This document shows, in pieces, positions 17,323 through 26,771 of a DNA stretch of 64,000 nt. The first letter of the stretch is position 1; the number at the start of each line of letters is the position of its first letter. Source of the stretch: Chryseobacterium aahli (lineage in GTDB: Bacteria > Bacteroidota > Bacteroidia > Flavobacteriales > Weeksellaceae). The position numbers and the translations under genes are program-made. The notes below the pieces were generated by a model. That model was not told where the DNA came from. It made no database searches and saw only the letters and a program-made list of their open reading frames with translations. The DNA is taken from contig NZ_JALDNB010000014.1 in NCBI RefSeq assembly GCF_022699665.1, forward strand, positions 62,001 through 126,000, written 5' to 3'.

Positions 17323-19047
17323 ATGAATTTATTTACGGAGACCAATTTAAGTCCTGATATCCTTAAGGCCATTGGCGAACTGGGTTACGAAAGCCCGACA
17401 GAAATCCAAAAACAGACTATCCCTTTTATTCAATCAGATATTCGCGATCTTATCGCACTTGCGCAGACAGGGACAGGCAAAACAGCAGCGTTTTCGCTTC
17501 CGATTTTGGACATGATTGACGATACGAGTCGCAAAATCCAATTTTTGGTGCTTTGCCCGACACGAGAACTATGTCTACAGATTTCAAAAGACATTAACAA
17601 CTATTCGAAGTACATGAAAAACATCAAAACTACAGCAGTTTATGGTGGAAGCAGTATTACGGATCAAATGCGTTCTTTGAGAGATAAGCCACAAGTGATT
17701 GTGGGTACTCCAGGAAGGGTGATCGACTTGATCAACAGAAAAGCTCTTGATTTCTCTGAAATCCACTGGTTGGTTTTGGATGAGGCAGATGAGATGCTAT
17801 CTATGGGTTTCAAAGACGAATTGGAAACAATTTTGAGAGAAACTCCTGAAACAAAACAAACTTTCTTGTTCTCGGCAACGATGAGCAAAGAAGTAGAAAG
17901 AATTTCTAAAAGTTACCTTACAACTCCTCACCGTATTTCTGTGGGTTCTATTAACGAAGTTAAAAAGAACATCAAGCATGAATTCTATGTTGTGGGTTAC
18001 CGTAACAAAAAAGAAGCTCTGAAAAGACTAATTGATGCAAACCCGAATCAGTATTCTATTATTTTCTGTAGAACAAGAATGGAAACTCAGGAGGTTGCAG
18101 ACTTTTTAATGCAAAACGGTTATGCAGCTGATGCTCTTCATGGTGATCTTTCTCAAGCGCAGAGAGATACGGTAATGAAGAAATTCAGATTGAAAAACAT
18201 CGATATCTTGGTGGCGACTGACGTTGCTGCAAGAGGTTTGGATGTTGATTCATTGACGCACGTTATTCACTTCTCTTTACCGGATGATCCTGAAGTTTTT
18301 GTACACAGAAGCGGAAGAACAGGTAGAGCAGGAAAAGACGGTATTTCTATGTCATTGATCAAGCCTGAAGAAAGCAGAAAGCTGAAGCAGATAAAATCTA
18401 CGACGAAAATTGATATCGTTGAGAAGAAAATTCCTACTGGTGACGAAGTAATTTCGGCTCAGGTAAAAGGAGTTTTTGAAAAACTAATGACAGAGCACGA
18501 AACTATCTTTGAATTTGATCAAAGTCTTGTTCCTGATTTGAGTAATTTCACTAAAGAAGAATTGGTTGTTCAGTTGCTACAGTTCCAGTTGAAAGACTTT
18601 GCTTTGTACTATAAAGACAAGCAGGATCTTGTGGATCAGAAGTTCAACAACAGAGATGATGACAGAGGTGGAAGAGACAGAGACAGCAGAGGCGGTAGAG
18701 ACCGTGACAGAGGAAGAGATCGTGATAGAGGAGATCGTAACGAACGTAGCGACAGAGGTGAAAGAAGAGGAGATCGTGGTGGTAAGCCAAGACAGAGAGA
18801 CGAGAATATGACTAGATTTTTCTTCAACCTTGGTAAAAAAGACCAATTGAAAAAACTAGATGTATTGGAAATCATCAACAAAGCTACATCAAGCAAAGGA
18901 AGCAAAAGAGCTGAGATTGGAAACATCGAAATTCTTGAGAAATTCTCTTTCTTTGAAGTTGAAAAATCTTTTAGCAATGAGCTTATAGGAAATCTTCAAT
19001 CTATGAAGTTTAAAGGTAAAGACATGAGAGCTGAAGAGGCGAACTGA
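17323..19047 (+). CDS. DEAD-box RNA helicase with RD-rich linker and DbpA-type RNA-binding domain
   Basis: A 574-residue CsdA/DeaD-like helicase. Core motifs: Q motif (LGYESPTEIQKQ), [13 protein letters not shown], Ia PTREL, II VLDEADEM, III FSATM, IV IIFCRTR, V TDVAARGLDV and VI HRSGRTGR. After the core (about residue 370) a linker of about 55 residues (440-495) is made of RD/RG/RGG repeats, often seen in RNA-binding tails. The last 80 residues (MTRFFFNLGKKDQLKKLDVLE) form a DbpA/CsdA-type RNA-binding domain. Probably acts in ribosome assembly or cold adaptation. A terminator follows. Confidence 0.93.
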   Translation: MNLFTETNLSPDILKAIGELGYESPTEIQKQTIPFIQSDIRDLIALAQTGTGKTAAFSLPILDMIDDTSRKIQFLVLCPTRELCLQISKDINNYSKYMKNIKTTAVYGGSSITDQMRSLRDKPQVIVGTPGRVIDLINRKALDFSEIHWLVLDEADEMLSMGFKDELETILRETPETKQTFLFSATMSKEVERISKSYLTTPHRISVGSINEVKKNIKHEFYVVGYRNKKEALKRLIDANPNQYSIIFCRTRMETQEVADFLMQNGYAADALHGDLSQAQRDTVMKKFRLKNIDILVATDVAARGLDVDSLTHVIHFSLPDDPEVFVHRSGRTGRAGKDGISMSLIKPEESRKLKQIKSTTKIDIVEKKIPTGDEVISAQVKGVFEKLMTEHETIFEFDQSLVPDLSNFTKEELVVQLLQFQLKDFALYYKDKQDLVDQKFNNRDDDRGGRDRDSRGGRDRDRGRDRDRGDRNERSDRGERRGDRGGKPRQRDENMTRFFFNLGKKDQLKKLDVLEIINKATSSKGSKRAEIGNIEILEKFSFFEVEKSFSNELIGNLQSMKFKGKDMRAEEAN

Positions 19048-19070
19048 TCTTAAACCTAAAATATATTTTG

Positions 19071-19097
19071 AGCCGGCAATTTTGTCGGCTTTTTTTG
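19071..19097 (+). terminator. Terminator of the DEAD-box helicase gene
   Basis: AGCCGGCA (19071-19078) pairs with TGTCGGCT (19083-19090, one G-T), followed by seven T. Confidence 0.85.
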
Positions 19098-19291
19098 TTT
19101 TTTAAATTAAAAATGGTGTAAGATTTAAGCTTAAAATATTGATTATAAGTACGATGGGGGATTTGATTTGTTGTTAGCCTCTGATGTGAACAAATATTAA
19201 CCCAATATTAACAAAAATTAATGCTGGATGCTTTTTGTTAAGGTGCTTTTTTAGGAAATTTGCACACGAATAAATTAAATACAATTTACAA

Positions 19292-19930
19292 ATGGCAATT
19301 GGTAATATTTTCCACGCATTTCAGCCAAAAGACAAAATCTTCTTTGTGCTTTTCGAAAAAGTAACAGAAAATTTAGTTGCAATGTCTAATGATTTCAACA
19401 ACGGAGTAAAGGATTTCGATCTTAATGACGATGCAATGTTGAAACTGATGAGCGACTACGAGCACAAAAATGACGAACTTACTCATGAGATCTTTATTGA
19501 ATTGGGGAAAAACTTCATCACACCTTTCGACCGTGAAGATATTCACACACTGGCAACTGGTTTAGATGATATTGCAGATTATATCTACGCTTCTACAAAA
19601 TATATTTTCTTGTACAAGTCTCCGATGATGAAGGCTTATGCAGACTTCTCACTATTGATTCACAAGGCTTGTCTTGAAATTCAGAATGCGATGAAAAACC
19701 TTAAAGGTTTTAAAAACATGGAGCAGGTAAAAGAAGCTTGTATTAAAGTAAATTCTATCGAGAACATTGCTGATGATCTTCTTTCAAACTCTATGGTAGA
19801 GCTTTTCGAAACGAATGATGCCATCAATATCATCAAAATATCATCAGTTCTTAACTATCTTGAGATCGTAACCGACAAAGCAGAAGATGTTGCCAATACG
19901 ATTGAGAACATCATGATTAAATACGCTTAA
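19292..19930 (+). CDS. DUF47-family (PhoU-like) regulator of phosphate transport
   Basis: A 212-residue helical protein of the DUF47/PhoU-like family. Recognisable stretches are FDLNDDAMLKL, KNDELTHEIF and PFDREDIHTLATGLDDIADYI, the latter being the family's central signature with acidic metal ligands. In many bacteria these proteins sit beside a PiT phosphate transporter and are thought to control its activity or stability. It is 22 bases upstream of pit and co-transcribed. Confidence 0.92.
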   Translation: MAIGNIFHAFQPKDKIFFVLFEKVTENLVAMSNDFNNGVKDFDLNDDAMLKLMSDYEHKNDELTHEIFIELGKNFITPFDREDIHTLATGLDDIADYIYASTKYIFLYKSPMMKAYADFSLLIHKACLEIQNAMKNLKGFKNMEQVKEACIKVNSIENIADDLLSNSMVELFETNDAINIIKISSVLNYLEIVTDKAEDVANTIENIMIKYA

Positions 19931-19952
19931 AAAAAACAATACATAACAAAAA

Positions 19953-21095
19953 ATGGATTTTCCTATTTTACTTACGGTTATTATTGCTTTGGCTTTAATC
20001 TTCGATTATATTAATGGTTTTCATGACGCTGCCAACTCTATTGCGACAATTGTTTCAACAAAAGTTTTAACTCCGTTTCAGGCGGTACTTTGGGCAGCAG
20101 TTTGGAATTTTGCAGCTTTCTTTATCGCAGCTTACATCATTGGTGAGTTTAAAATCGGTAACACGATTGCAAAAACCGTCAATGAGAACTTTATTACCTT
20201 GGAAGTTATCTTTTCAGGATTGATCGCTGCGATCGCTTGGAATCTTTTGACATGGTGGTTCGGAATTCCTTCATCATCATCTCACACTTTGATTGGTGGT
20301 TTCTTGGGAGCAGCATTGATGCACGCTTTCTTGATGGATTACCGTGAAGTTGTGGCTGCCACTCCAGATTTGGGAATATTTGATACTTTAAAACAGACCA
20401 TTACTAAAGTAGCAAGTCAGGATGTTGTGAAATTCAGTAAAGTAATTCCTATTTTCCTGTTTATTTTCCTTGCTCCGGTTATTGGGATGATTATTTCCAT
20501 TATCATTACCTTAATTATCGTACATCTTTATAAAAAATCAAATCCGCATAAAGCTGATAAATCTTTCAAGAGATTACAGTTGGTTTCTTCGGCTTTGTTT
20601 AGTTTAGGACACGGTCTTAATGACGCTCAAAAAGTAATGGGGATCATCGGGGCAGCATTGATCTACTACCATGTAAATATGCTTCAGGATCCTGTTTATT
20701 TAAATATTGAATCTGCTGAACGTTTTAATTATTTTGCAGAGCATTATATGTGGGTTCCTTTAGTTTCGTTTGTTGCGATCGCTTTAGGTACAATGAGTGG
20801 AGGTTGGAAGATCATCAAAACAATGGGTACGAAGATTACGAAAGTAACTCCATTAGAAGGCGTAAGTGCTGAAACTGCTGGTGCAATCACATTGTTCATT
20901 ACTGATCACTTTGGTATTCCTGTTTCTACGACACATACCATTACCGGTTCAATTATCGGAGTTGGATTAACGAAAAGAGTTTCTGCAGTACGTTGGGGAA
21001 TTACAGTAAGCTTGCTTTGGGCTTGGGTTTTAACCATCCCTATTTCGGCAATTGTTGCTGCATTGACTTATCTTGCAGTGACGTATTTAACTTAA
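19953..21095 (+). CDS. pit: PiT-family inorganic phosphate transporter
   Basis: A 380-residue inner-membrane carrier with about 10 hydrophobic helices. Both halves carry the PHO4 repeat: FDYINGFHDAANSIATIV near residue 15 and LGHGLNDAQKVMGIIGA near 220. PiT carriers take up phosphate as metal-phosphate with protons. It is the second gene of the DUF47-pit unit. The PSSSSH and VSTTHT motifs (residues about 108 and 325) are also family features. A terminator follows. Confidence 0.94.
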   Translation: MDFPILLTVIIALALIFDYINGFHDAANSIATIVSTKVLTPFQAVLWAAVWNFAAFFIAAYIIGEFKIGNTIAKTVNENFITLEVIFSGLIAAIAWNLLTWWFGIPSSSSHTLIGGFLGAALMHAFLMDYREVVAATPDLGIFDTLKQTITKVASQDVVKFSKVIPIFLFIFLAPVIGMIISIIITLIIVHLYKKSNPHKADKSFKRLQLVSSALFSLGHGLNDAQKVMGIIGAALIYYHVNMLQDPVYLNIESAERFNYFAEHYMWVPLVSFVAIALGTMSGGWKIIKTMGTKITKVTPLEGVSAETAGAITLFITDHFGIPVSTTHTITGSIIGVGLTKRVSAVRWGITVSLLWAWVLTIPISAIVAALTYLAVTYLT

Positions 21096-21124
21096 TTTTA
21101 AAAAAAAATCAATAATATCTCACT

Positions 21125-21153
21125 AAACTTTGTCTTAATAGGCAAAGTTTTTT
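21125..21153 (+). terminator. Terminator of the DUF47-pit operon
   Basis: AAACTTTG (21125-21132) pairs with CAAAGTTT (21143-21150) followed by T-rich sequence. It runs directly into the next promoter. Confidence 0.7.
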
Positions 21154-21154
21154 G

Positions 21155-21184
21155 TTTTGAAACACTTGAAAAATCGTATTTTTG
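21155..21184 (+). promoter_or_regulatory. Promoter of the polyprenyl synthase gene
   Basis: TTTTG (21155-21159), a 17-base gap, then TATTTTTG (21177-21184). This fits the TTTG/TAnnTTTG pattern and lies 18 bases before the chosen ATG. Confidence 0.65.
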
Positions 21185-21201
21185 TTAAAATTAAAAACTT
21201 T

Positions 21202-22173
21202 ATGGAATTCTTAGACACCTACCAACAGATTGTTGCTGACGCCATTAATAAATATACGTTCAAAGATAAACCTGCAGAATTGTATGAACCCATGAATTAT
21301 ATCATCTCGCACGGTGGCAAGCGCCTTCGTCCGATTATGGTTCTTATGGCGTGCGATTTGTTTGGTGGTGACATGAAGCAGGCGATAAAGCCTGCTCTGG
21401 CCATTGAGTTTTTCCATAATTTCACCTTGATTCATGATGATATTATGGATGAAGCGCCACTAAGAAGAAACAAGCCTACCATTCATACTTTACACGGAAT
21501 CAACGTCGGAATTCTTTCTGGAGACGGATTGATGCTGAAAGCCTACAAGTTTTTTGAAGATCTTGAGCCTGAAATTTTCAAAGCGTGTATCAGAATATTC
21601 ACCCATACGGGTTTGCTTTTATGTGAAGGCCAGCAGTATGATATCAATTTTGAAACGCAGGGAAATGTAACTTTTGATGATTATATCAGAATGATTACTT
21701 ATAAAACTGGAGTTTTAAGCGCATCTTCGTTTGAGATCGGTGCGTTGATTGCTAAAGCCCAGTTTAAAGATGCAAAAGCCATTTTCAACTTCGGAAAACA
21801 CATCGGAATTGCCTTCCAGATTATGGATGATTATTTGGATGTATTCGGTGATCAGGCGCAGTTTGGTAAGAAACACGCAGGTGATATTTACGAAAATAAA
21901 AAGACCGTTCTTTATCTATTAGCCAAAGAACATGGTACCGAAGAAGAGAAAAAAGAACTGGATTACTGGTATTCTAAAAAGACCGATAATATTGATAAAG
22001 TCTACGGTGTTGAGAAAATTTTCAGAAGAACAAAAGTTGACGAGAAAGCATTACGTCTGATCGAAAAACATAACGAAATCGGTCAAAGTTATCTTGCTAA
22101 AATCGACATAGCAGAAGACAAGAAAAAACCGTTTGCTGAATTGGCAAATTACCTTTTAAGAAGAGAAAGCTAA
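21202..22173 (+). CDS. Polyprenyl diphosphate synthase
   Basis: A 323-residue trans-isoprenyl diphosphate synthase. It joins isopentenyl diphosphate units to an allylic primer. Both aspartate-rich motifs are present: FARM LIHDDIMDE near residue 80 and SARM QIMDDYLDVFGD near 205; GGKRLRP near 35 binds the diphosphate. Chain length cannot be fixed from this; candidates are geranylgeranyl, hexaprenyl or heptaprenyl products such as the menaquinone side chain. ATG at 21202 (MEFLDTY) was chosen because the promoter overlaps the upstream alternative start at 21157. Confidence 0.9.
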   Translation: MEFLDTYQQIVADAINKYTFKDKPAELYEPMNYIISHGGKRLRPIMVLMACDLFGGDMKQAIKPALAIEFFHNFTLIHDDIMDEAPLRRNKPTIHTLHGINVGILSGDGLMLKAYKFFEDLEPEIFKACIRIFTHTGLLLCEGQQYDINFETQGNVTFDDYIRMITYKTGVLSASSFEIGALIAKAQFKDAKAIFNFGKHIGIAFQIMDDYLDVFGDQAQFGKKHAGDIYENKKTVLYLLAKEHGTEEEKKELDYWYSKKTDNIDKVYGVEKIFRRTKVDEKALRLIEKHNEIGQSYLAKIDIAEDKKKPFAELANYLLRRES

Positions 22174-22179
22174 TTTTTA

Positions 22180-22235
22180 GGTTGTAGATAATAGGTTGTA
22201 AGGTGTACTTTACCTGCAACCTAATATCTGCAGCC
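22180..22235. repeat. Long imperfect palindrome between two genes
   Basis: GGTTGTAGATAATAGGTTGTAAGGT and a partly matched reverse complement run from 22180 to 22235 around a short loop of about 6 bases. It could form a hairpin of about 24 bp in RNA. There is no T-run. Probably a dispersed intergenic palindrome. Confidence 0.6.
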
Positions 22236-22248
22236 TTTTACCTATAGA

Positions 22249-23199
22249 ATGAAATTCCGGACTGAAGTAAACCTTACAGAATCTTATAAAAAGATTGAAA
22301 TTGAAGATAAAATATTTTCGATAGGATCGTGTTTTGCTTCTGAGATGTCTGAATTGTTTCAGCAAGGTCAGTTACAGTCCGTGAACAACCCGTTTGGAAC
22401 GTTGTTTAATCCTTTTTCAATTAATAATTCGATTAAAAGGCTTCATGATTCTGAGTTTTACCATGAAGAAGAATTAATTGTTTTTAATGATGAATTTATT
22501 TCATTAGATCATCATTCAAGTTTTGATACGAGGTTTATCCATCAGACTTTAGAGAAAATTAATTCAAAAATTGTTGTTGGAAATCAGTTTCTGCAGGATT
22601 CAAATTGGGTAATTATCACTTATGGAACTTCATTTATTTATGAATTTGAACCTAAAAAAAAGCTGGTGGCAAACTGTCATAAAATTCCACAGAAGTTTTT
22701 TGAAAAAAGATTGCTGACACATCAAGAACTTACAGATTCTATTTACGATACGATTTTAAATCTGAAAGACATCTGCAAAGACGATCTTCAGATTTTGTTC
22801 ACCGTTTCGCCTGTTCGTCATACAAAAGACGGAATGATTGAAAATCAGCTGAGCAAATCAAAACTGATTACGGGCATTCATGAGGTGATTTCTGAAATCG
22901 AAAACTGCCATTATCTGCCTGTTTACGAGATTTTGATGGATGATCTTCGGGATTATAGATTCTACAAAGATGATATGATTCACCCAAATTCTCAGGCTGT
23001 CAATTATATTTTTGAGAAATTTGGAAACGCTTATTTTTCAGACGAAACTAAAGATTTTATTAAAGAAAATTTTAAAATTAATAAAGCTTTAGAACACAGA
23101 TCTGACGATGAAAAAGATCCGAAGTATATAGAATTTCGGGAAAAGCTGAATCAAAGGATTGAAAACCAGAGAAAAAAAACTAAACACAAAATATTCTGA
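22249..23199 (+). CDS. GSCFA-domain protein
   Basis: A 316-residue protein with the eponymous GSCFA motif at residue 27 (IFSIGSCFASEMSELF). A later block contains LFTVSPVRHTKDG and PNSQAVNYIFEKF, which recall the C-terminal Asp/His region of SGNH-hydrolase-like folds. The family is thought to include esterases, but no reaction is established. It begins a run of four plus-strand genes with short spacing (7, 5 and 3 bases), probably one operon with DUF4269, tatD and a methyltransferase. Confidence 0.88.
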   Translation: MKFRTEVNLTESYKKIEIEDKIFSIGSCFASEMSELFQQGQLQSVNNPFGTLFNPFSINNSIKRLHDSEFYHEEELIVFNDEFISLDHHSSFDTRFIHQTLEKINSKIVVGNQFLQDSNWVIITYGTSFIYEFEPKKKLVANCHKIPQKFFEKRLLTHQELTDSIYDTILNLKDICKDDLQILFTVSPVRHTKDGMIENQLSKSKLITGIHEVISEIENCHYLPVYEILMDDLRDYRFYKDDMIHPNSQAVNYIFEKFGNAYFSDETKDFIKENFKINKALEHRSDDEKDPKYIEFREKLNQRIENQRKKTKHKIF

Positions 23200-23205
23200 T
23201 TTCGA

Positions 23206-23733
23206 ATGATTGATTTTACCAAAATTGATTATCTGAAAGACGGAAATGAAAGACAGAAAAGAGCTTTTGAAGTTATTACAAAGTACAAAGTGTTTGAAAA
23301 GCTTTCTAATTTTTCTCCGATTTTAGCGGGAACGATTCCAATTGGAATTGACATTGATGGAAGCGATTTAGATATTATTTGTGAAGTTGATCTCAGATTT
23401 GAAGAAGGTTTTTTAGATGAAATAATGTTCAGTAAATTAATTCCTCTTGAGAATATGGCGACCGTTGAAAATATTATTTTAAATGACGAAAAATGTATCG
23501 TTATAAATTTTATGTTGGAAGAGTTTCCCATTGAAATTTTTGGACAAAACAAACCAACAACTCAGCAAAACGCCTATCTTCACATGATTGCAGAACACAA
23601 AATATTACAGGAAAAAGGAGAAGATTTTACACAAAAAATAATAGAGTTAAAGAAAAAAGGAATCAAAACAGAACCCGCTTTCGGAATGTTGCTGAATTTA
23701 GAGAATCCTTACGAAGATCTATTAAAACTTTAA
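23206..23733 (+). CDS. DUF4269-family nucleotidyltransferase-like protein
   Basis: A 175-residue protein with the DUF4269 family features GTIPIGIDIDGSDLDIIC around residue 42, in which the G-S-x-D-x-D pattern resembles the metal-binding loop of nucleotidyltransferases. Function is unknown in the family. It is 6 bases after the GSCFA gene and 5 bases before tatD. Confidence 0.88.
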   Translation: MIDFTKIDYLKDGNERQKRAFEVITKYKVFEKLSNFSPILAGTIPIGIDIDGSDLDIICEVDLRFEEGFLDEIMFSKLIPLENMATVENIILNDEKCIVINFMLEEFPIEIFGQNKPTTQQNAYLHMIAEHKILQEKGEDFTQKIIELKKKGIKTEPAFGMLLNLENPYEDLLKL

Positions 23734-23738
23734 AAATA

Positions 23739-24503
23739 ATGATTGATACGCATACCCATTTATATTCGGAAGAGTTTGATGAAGACAGAAAAGAAGCTAT
23801 TCAAAGAGCTTTAGATAAAGGAATTACAGAGTTTTATCTTCCGGCAATTGATTCAGAATCTCATCAGAAAATGCTTCAGTTAGAAAGCGATTATCCGAAT
23901 CAGATATTTTCAATGATGGGACTTCATCCGTGTTACGTAAAACCGGAGTCTTGGGAAACTGAATTGGGAATTGTAAAGAAATATCTGGATGAAAGAAGTT
24001 TTCCCGCCATCGGAGAAATTGGGATTGATTTGTATTGGGATAAATCCACTTTGGATATTCAGATAAAAGCTTTTGAGCAACAAATTGATTGGGCAATTGA
24101 AAAAGACTTACCAATTGTGATTCATACCAGAGAAAGTTTTGACGAAACTTTTGAAGTTTTAGAAAGAAAAAGACACCCAAAATTAAGAGGGATTTTCCAT
24201 TGTTTTTCGGGAAATCTCGAACAAGCAAAACACGCCATAGATTTAAATTTCATTTTAGGAATCGGTGGAGTAGTAACTTTTAAAAACGGAAAGATCGATC
24301 AGTTTTTAAACGAAATTCCTTTAGATAAAATCGTTTTGGAAACTGACTCACCTTATTTGGCACCAGTTCCATTCAGAGGAAAAAGAAATGAAAGTTCTTA
24401 TCTTGATCTGGTTGCAGGGAAGTTGGTCGATATCTACAATAAAGATTTTGCTGAGATTGATAGAATTACAAATGAGAATGCGAAGAGAATGTTTAATAAT
24501 TAG
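23739..24503 (+). CDS. TatD-family metal-dependent hydrolase
   Basis: A 254-residue TIM-barrel nuclease. It has the N-terminal DTHTHL metal site, IGEIGIDLYWD, an IVIHTRES strand and the C-terminal LETDSPYLAP signature with the catalytic Asp. TatD proteins are Mg-dependent 3'-5' DNA exonucleases involved in repair and DNA degradation. The gene lies 5 bases after DUF4269 and 3 bases before a methyltransferase, so it is in an operon. Confidence 0.9.
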   Translation: MIDTHTHLYSEEFDEDRKEAIQRALDKGITEFYLPAIDSESHQKMLQLESDYPNQIFSMMGLHPCYVKPESWETELGIVKKYLDERSFPAIGEIGIDLYWDKSTLDIQIKAFEQQIDWAIEKDLPIVIHTRESFDETFEVLERKRHPKLRGIFHCFSGNLEQAKHAIDLNFILGIGGVVTFKNGKIDQFLNEIPLDKIVLETDSPYLAPVPFRGKRNESSYLDLVAGKLVDIYNKDFAEIDRITNENAKRMFNN

Positions 24504-24506
24504 AAT

Positions 24507-25304
24507 ATGAAGGTAATAATTTCTAAATTTTTGAGAGAAAAAAGTCTATTATTTCGGGCAGATCAATTAAGATTCTATTTTTATAAGTTTAAAAATCGTA
24601 ATAAGAACATTAGCTTTCAAAAGAATCATCCTACTTTTAAATTTCCACCGGATTATTTGATGTATGAGTCATTTCAGATCAACTATGAAAGCTACTATAA
24701 AAGTGGTCTATCTGCTGCGCATTGGTTATTGAGTATTGTTGAGAAATATAAAAATTTAGAATCTCTTAAGATTTTAGATTGGGGTTGCGGTCCAGCTAGA
24801 ATTATCAGACATCTACCTGATATATTACCGGAAACTTGTTCGGTTTTCGGAACTGATTATAATAAGAATTCAATTGAATGGAATAAGAAAAATATCAAAA
24901 ATGTAAGTTTTAATTTAAACTCTTTGGAAGCAAAATTGCCTTATCAAGATAGCTGTTTTGATATTATTTATGGAATTTCAATTTTCACTCATCTGTCTGA
25001 GGAACTTCATCATACATGGAAAAATGAGCTTACAAGAATAATCAGAAAAGATGGTATTTTGATTCTATCTTTGCAAGGGAATTTATTCAAAACAATTCTT
25101 ACACAATCTGAAGCAAATGAGTTCAATAAAGGAAATCTTATTGTAAGAGGGAATGTAAAAGAAGGCCACAGGACATATTCCGCATTTCAACCGGATGATT
25201 TTGTGCGAAAACTTTTTTCAGATTATGAGATTCTAGAGCATACAGAATCCTACATCAAAGACAGTAAATTACAACAAGATATTTGGGTTCTAAAAAAAAT
25301 ATAA
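24507..25304 (+). CDS. Class I SAM-dependent methyltransferase
   Basis: A 265-residue protein with a Rossmann methyltransferase core from about residue 85: LKILDWGCGPARIIRHL (motif I), VFGTDYN (motif II), FDIIYGISIFTHL (motif IV). The substrate cannot be inferred. Low GC content and weaker conservation than its neighbours are compatible with a variable accessory gene. Last gene of the four-gene run; the terminator after it is shared with rhlE. Confidence 0.8.
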   Translation: MKVIISKFLREKSLLFRADQLRFYFYKFKNRNKNISFQKNHPTFKFPPDYLMYESFQINYESYYKSGLSAAHWLLSIVEKYKNLESLKILDWGCGPARIIRHLPDILPETCSVFGTDYNKNSIEWNKKNIKNVSFNLNSLEAKLPYQDSCFDIIYGISIFTHLSEELHHTWKNELTRIIRKDGILILSLQGNLFKTILTQSEANEFNKGNLIVRGNVKEGHRTYSAFQPDDFVRKLFSDYEILEHTESYIKDSKLQQDIWVLKKI

Positions 25305-25310
25305 AAAGTA

Positions 25311-25335
25311 AAGCCTTCCAAAATTTGGAAGGCTT
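25311..25335. terminator. Bidirectional terminator between methyltransferase and rhlE
   Basis: AAGCCTTCCAAA pairs with TTTGGAAGGCTT around a 1-base centre (25311-25335), a nearly perfect palindrome between two convergent genes with T- or A-rich flanks. Confidence 0.85.
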
Positions 25336-25340
25336 CTTTA

Positions 25341-26609
25341 TTATTTCTTTCTAGAAAAATTACTCTTGTTTTTTGGCTTCTTACTGTGATCCGATTTTTG
25401 TTGCTGACCACCACCTGCAGGTCTTGGTCTTGGTGTAAAAGGTTTATTGTTTGAATCTCTTTTTTCAACCACCAGATTATCAGTGTGGAAAGGATGATTT
25501 TTTTCAACCGGAATTTTCATTCCAATCAATTTTTCTGTATCCTTTAGGTTTAATAAATCTAAACCATCTACGAATGAAATTGAAGATCCTTCCGAACCTG
25601 CACGACCCGTTCTACCAATTCTGTGAACGTAAGTTTCTGCAACGTCTGAAAGTTCGTAGTTTACCACATATTTCAGTTCGTCGATATCAATTCCTCTTGC
25701 GGCGATGTCTGTTGCTACCAAAACACGTGTTCTTCCTCCTTTAAAATTACTTAAAGCATTCTGTCTTGCATTTTGAGATTTGTTCCCGTGGATAGCTTCT
25801 GCGGAGATGTTTGCAGATTGTAGTTTTCTTGCAATTTTATCAGCTCCATGTTTCGTTCTAGAGAATACCAACACAGATCCTTGAATGTCGTTCTGCAGGA
25901 TATGCGTCAACAATTCCAATTTATTGTCTTTATCAACAAAGTAAACTGCTTGCTTAATTGTTTCAGCAGTTGAGGAAATAGGAGTTACAGAAACTTTAAT
26001 CGGCGTATTCAAAATAGAATCTGCCAATTTCTGAATTTCTGTAGGCATTGTTGCCGAGAAGAAAAGAGTCTGTCTTTTTTGAGGTAAAAGTTTAATGATT
26101 CTTTTCACATCGTGTACAAAACCCATGTCCAACATTCTGTCGGCTTCGTCTAATACAAAGATTTCAAGATTTTTTAAACTGATAATTCCCTGAGCGATAA
26201 AATCTAATAGTCTTCCGGGAGTTGCCACCAAAATGTCAACACCTCTTCTCAAAGCTGTTTCTTGGCTTCCTTGCTTTACACCGCCGAAAACTACCAATTT
26301 TCTAAGCGGTAAATTTTTTCCGTATGCATCGAAACTTTCTTCGATCTGTATCGCTAATTCTCTCGTTGGAGTAAGAATTAATGCTTTGATATGATTGTTC
26401 TTAGGACCTTTTCTTTCGGTAAGGTTTTGTAAGATAGGGATAGCAAATGCTGCTGTTTTTCCGGTTCCTGTCTGTGCAGTTCCCAGTACATCTCTGTGTT
26501 CTAAAATTGAAGGAATTGCTTGTTCCTGAATAGGGGTAGGTTTTTCATAACCTTGCTTTTGAAGCGCATCCAAGATGGGCTTGATAATGTTTAAGTCTGT
26601 AAATAACAA
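25341..26609 (-). CDS. rhlE: DEAD-box RNA helicase, RhlE-like
   Basis: A 422-residue helicase starting at TTG. All core motifs are present: Q motif [67 protein letters not shown]. The C-terminal tail (about 375-422) is short, basic and low-complexity ([25 protein letters not shown]), typical of RhlE in Bacteroidota. RhlE proteins act in ribosome assembly and RNA turnover. It has a 126-base leader with strong palindromes. Confidence 0.9.
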   Translation of the reverse strand: MLFTDLNIIKPILDALQKQGYEKPTPIQEQAIPSILEHRDVLGTAQTGTGKTAAFAIPILQNLTERKGPKNNHIKALILTPTRELAIQIEESFDAYGKNLPLRKLVVFGGVKQGSQETALRRGVDILVATPGRLLDFIAQGIISLKNLEIFVLDEADRMLDMGFVHDVKRIIKLLPQKRQTLFFSATMPTEIQKLADSILNTPIKVSVTPISSTAETIKQAVYFVDKDNKLELLTHILQNDIQGSVLVFSRTKHGADKIARKLQSANISAEAIHGNKSQNARQNALSNFKGGRTRVLVATDIAARGIDIDELKYVVNYELSDVAETYVHRIGRTGRAGSEGSSISFVDGLDLLNLKDTEKLIGMKIPVEKNHPFHTDNLVVEKRDSNNKPFTPRPRPAGGGQQQKSDHSKKPKNKSNFSRKK

Positions 26610-26742
26610 AATTGTATTGTGTATTAAAATAGTGCGGGTGAAGCAGTATACTTCATCATTTTTAGCAGATCTGCTAAAAACTTTTAACAGAATTTTGAGT
26701 AAAAAATTACTTTACTGGCTGAGAATGCCGCGAAATATACTG
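26610..26742 (-). promoter_or_regulatory. Structured 5' leader of rhlE
   Basis: About 125-130 bases lie between the promoter and the TTG start. A 22-base perfect palindrome (TTTTTAGCAGATCTGCTAAAAA, 26659-26680) lies in its middle. An outer pair GCAGTATA/TATACTGC (26643-26650 and 26736-26743) is perfect but its distal half may overlap the transcription start. Cold-regulated RNA helicase genes of other bacteria have structured leaders that control their expression; that parallel is inference. Confidence 0.5.
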
Positions 26743-26750
26743 CAAAGATA
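26743..26750 (-). promoter_or_regulatory. -7 element of rhlE
   Basis: On the minus strand this is TATCTTTG (TAnnTTTG). It places the start of transcription near 26738. Confidence 0.55.
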
Positions 26751-26771
26751 GACTAAATTAATGAAAAGCAA

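Noticed and set aside
18577-18977. Several frames in the RD-rich part of the helicase gene
   Set aside because: They are low-complexity shadows created by the repetitive codons of the helicase linker.
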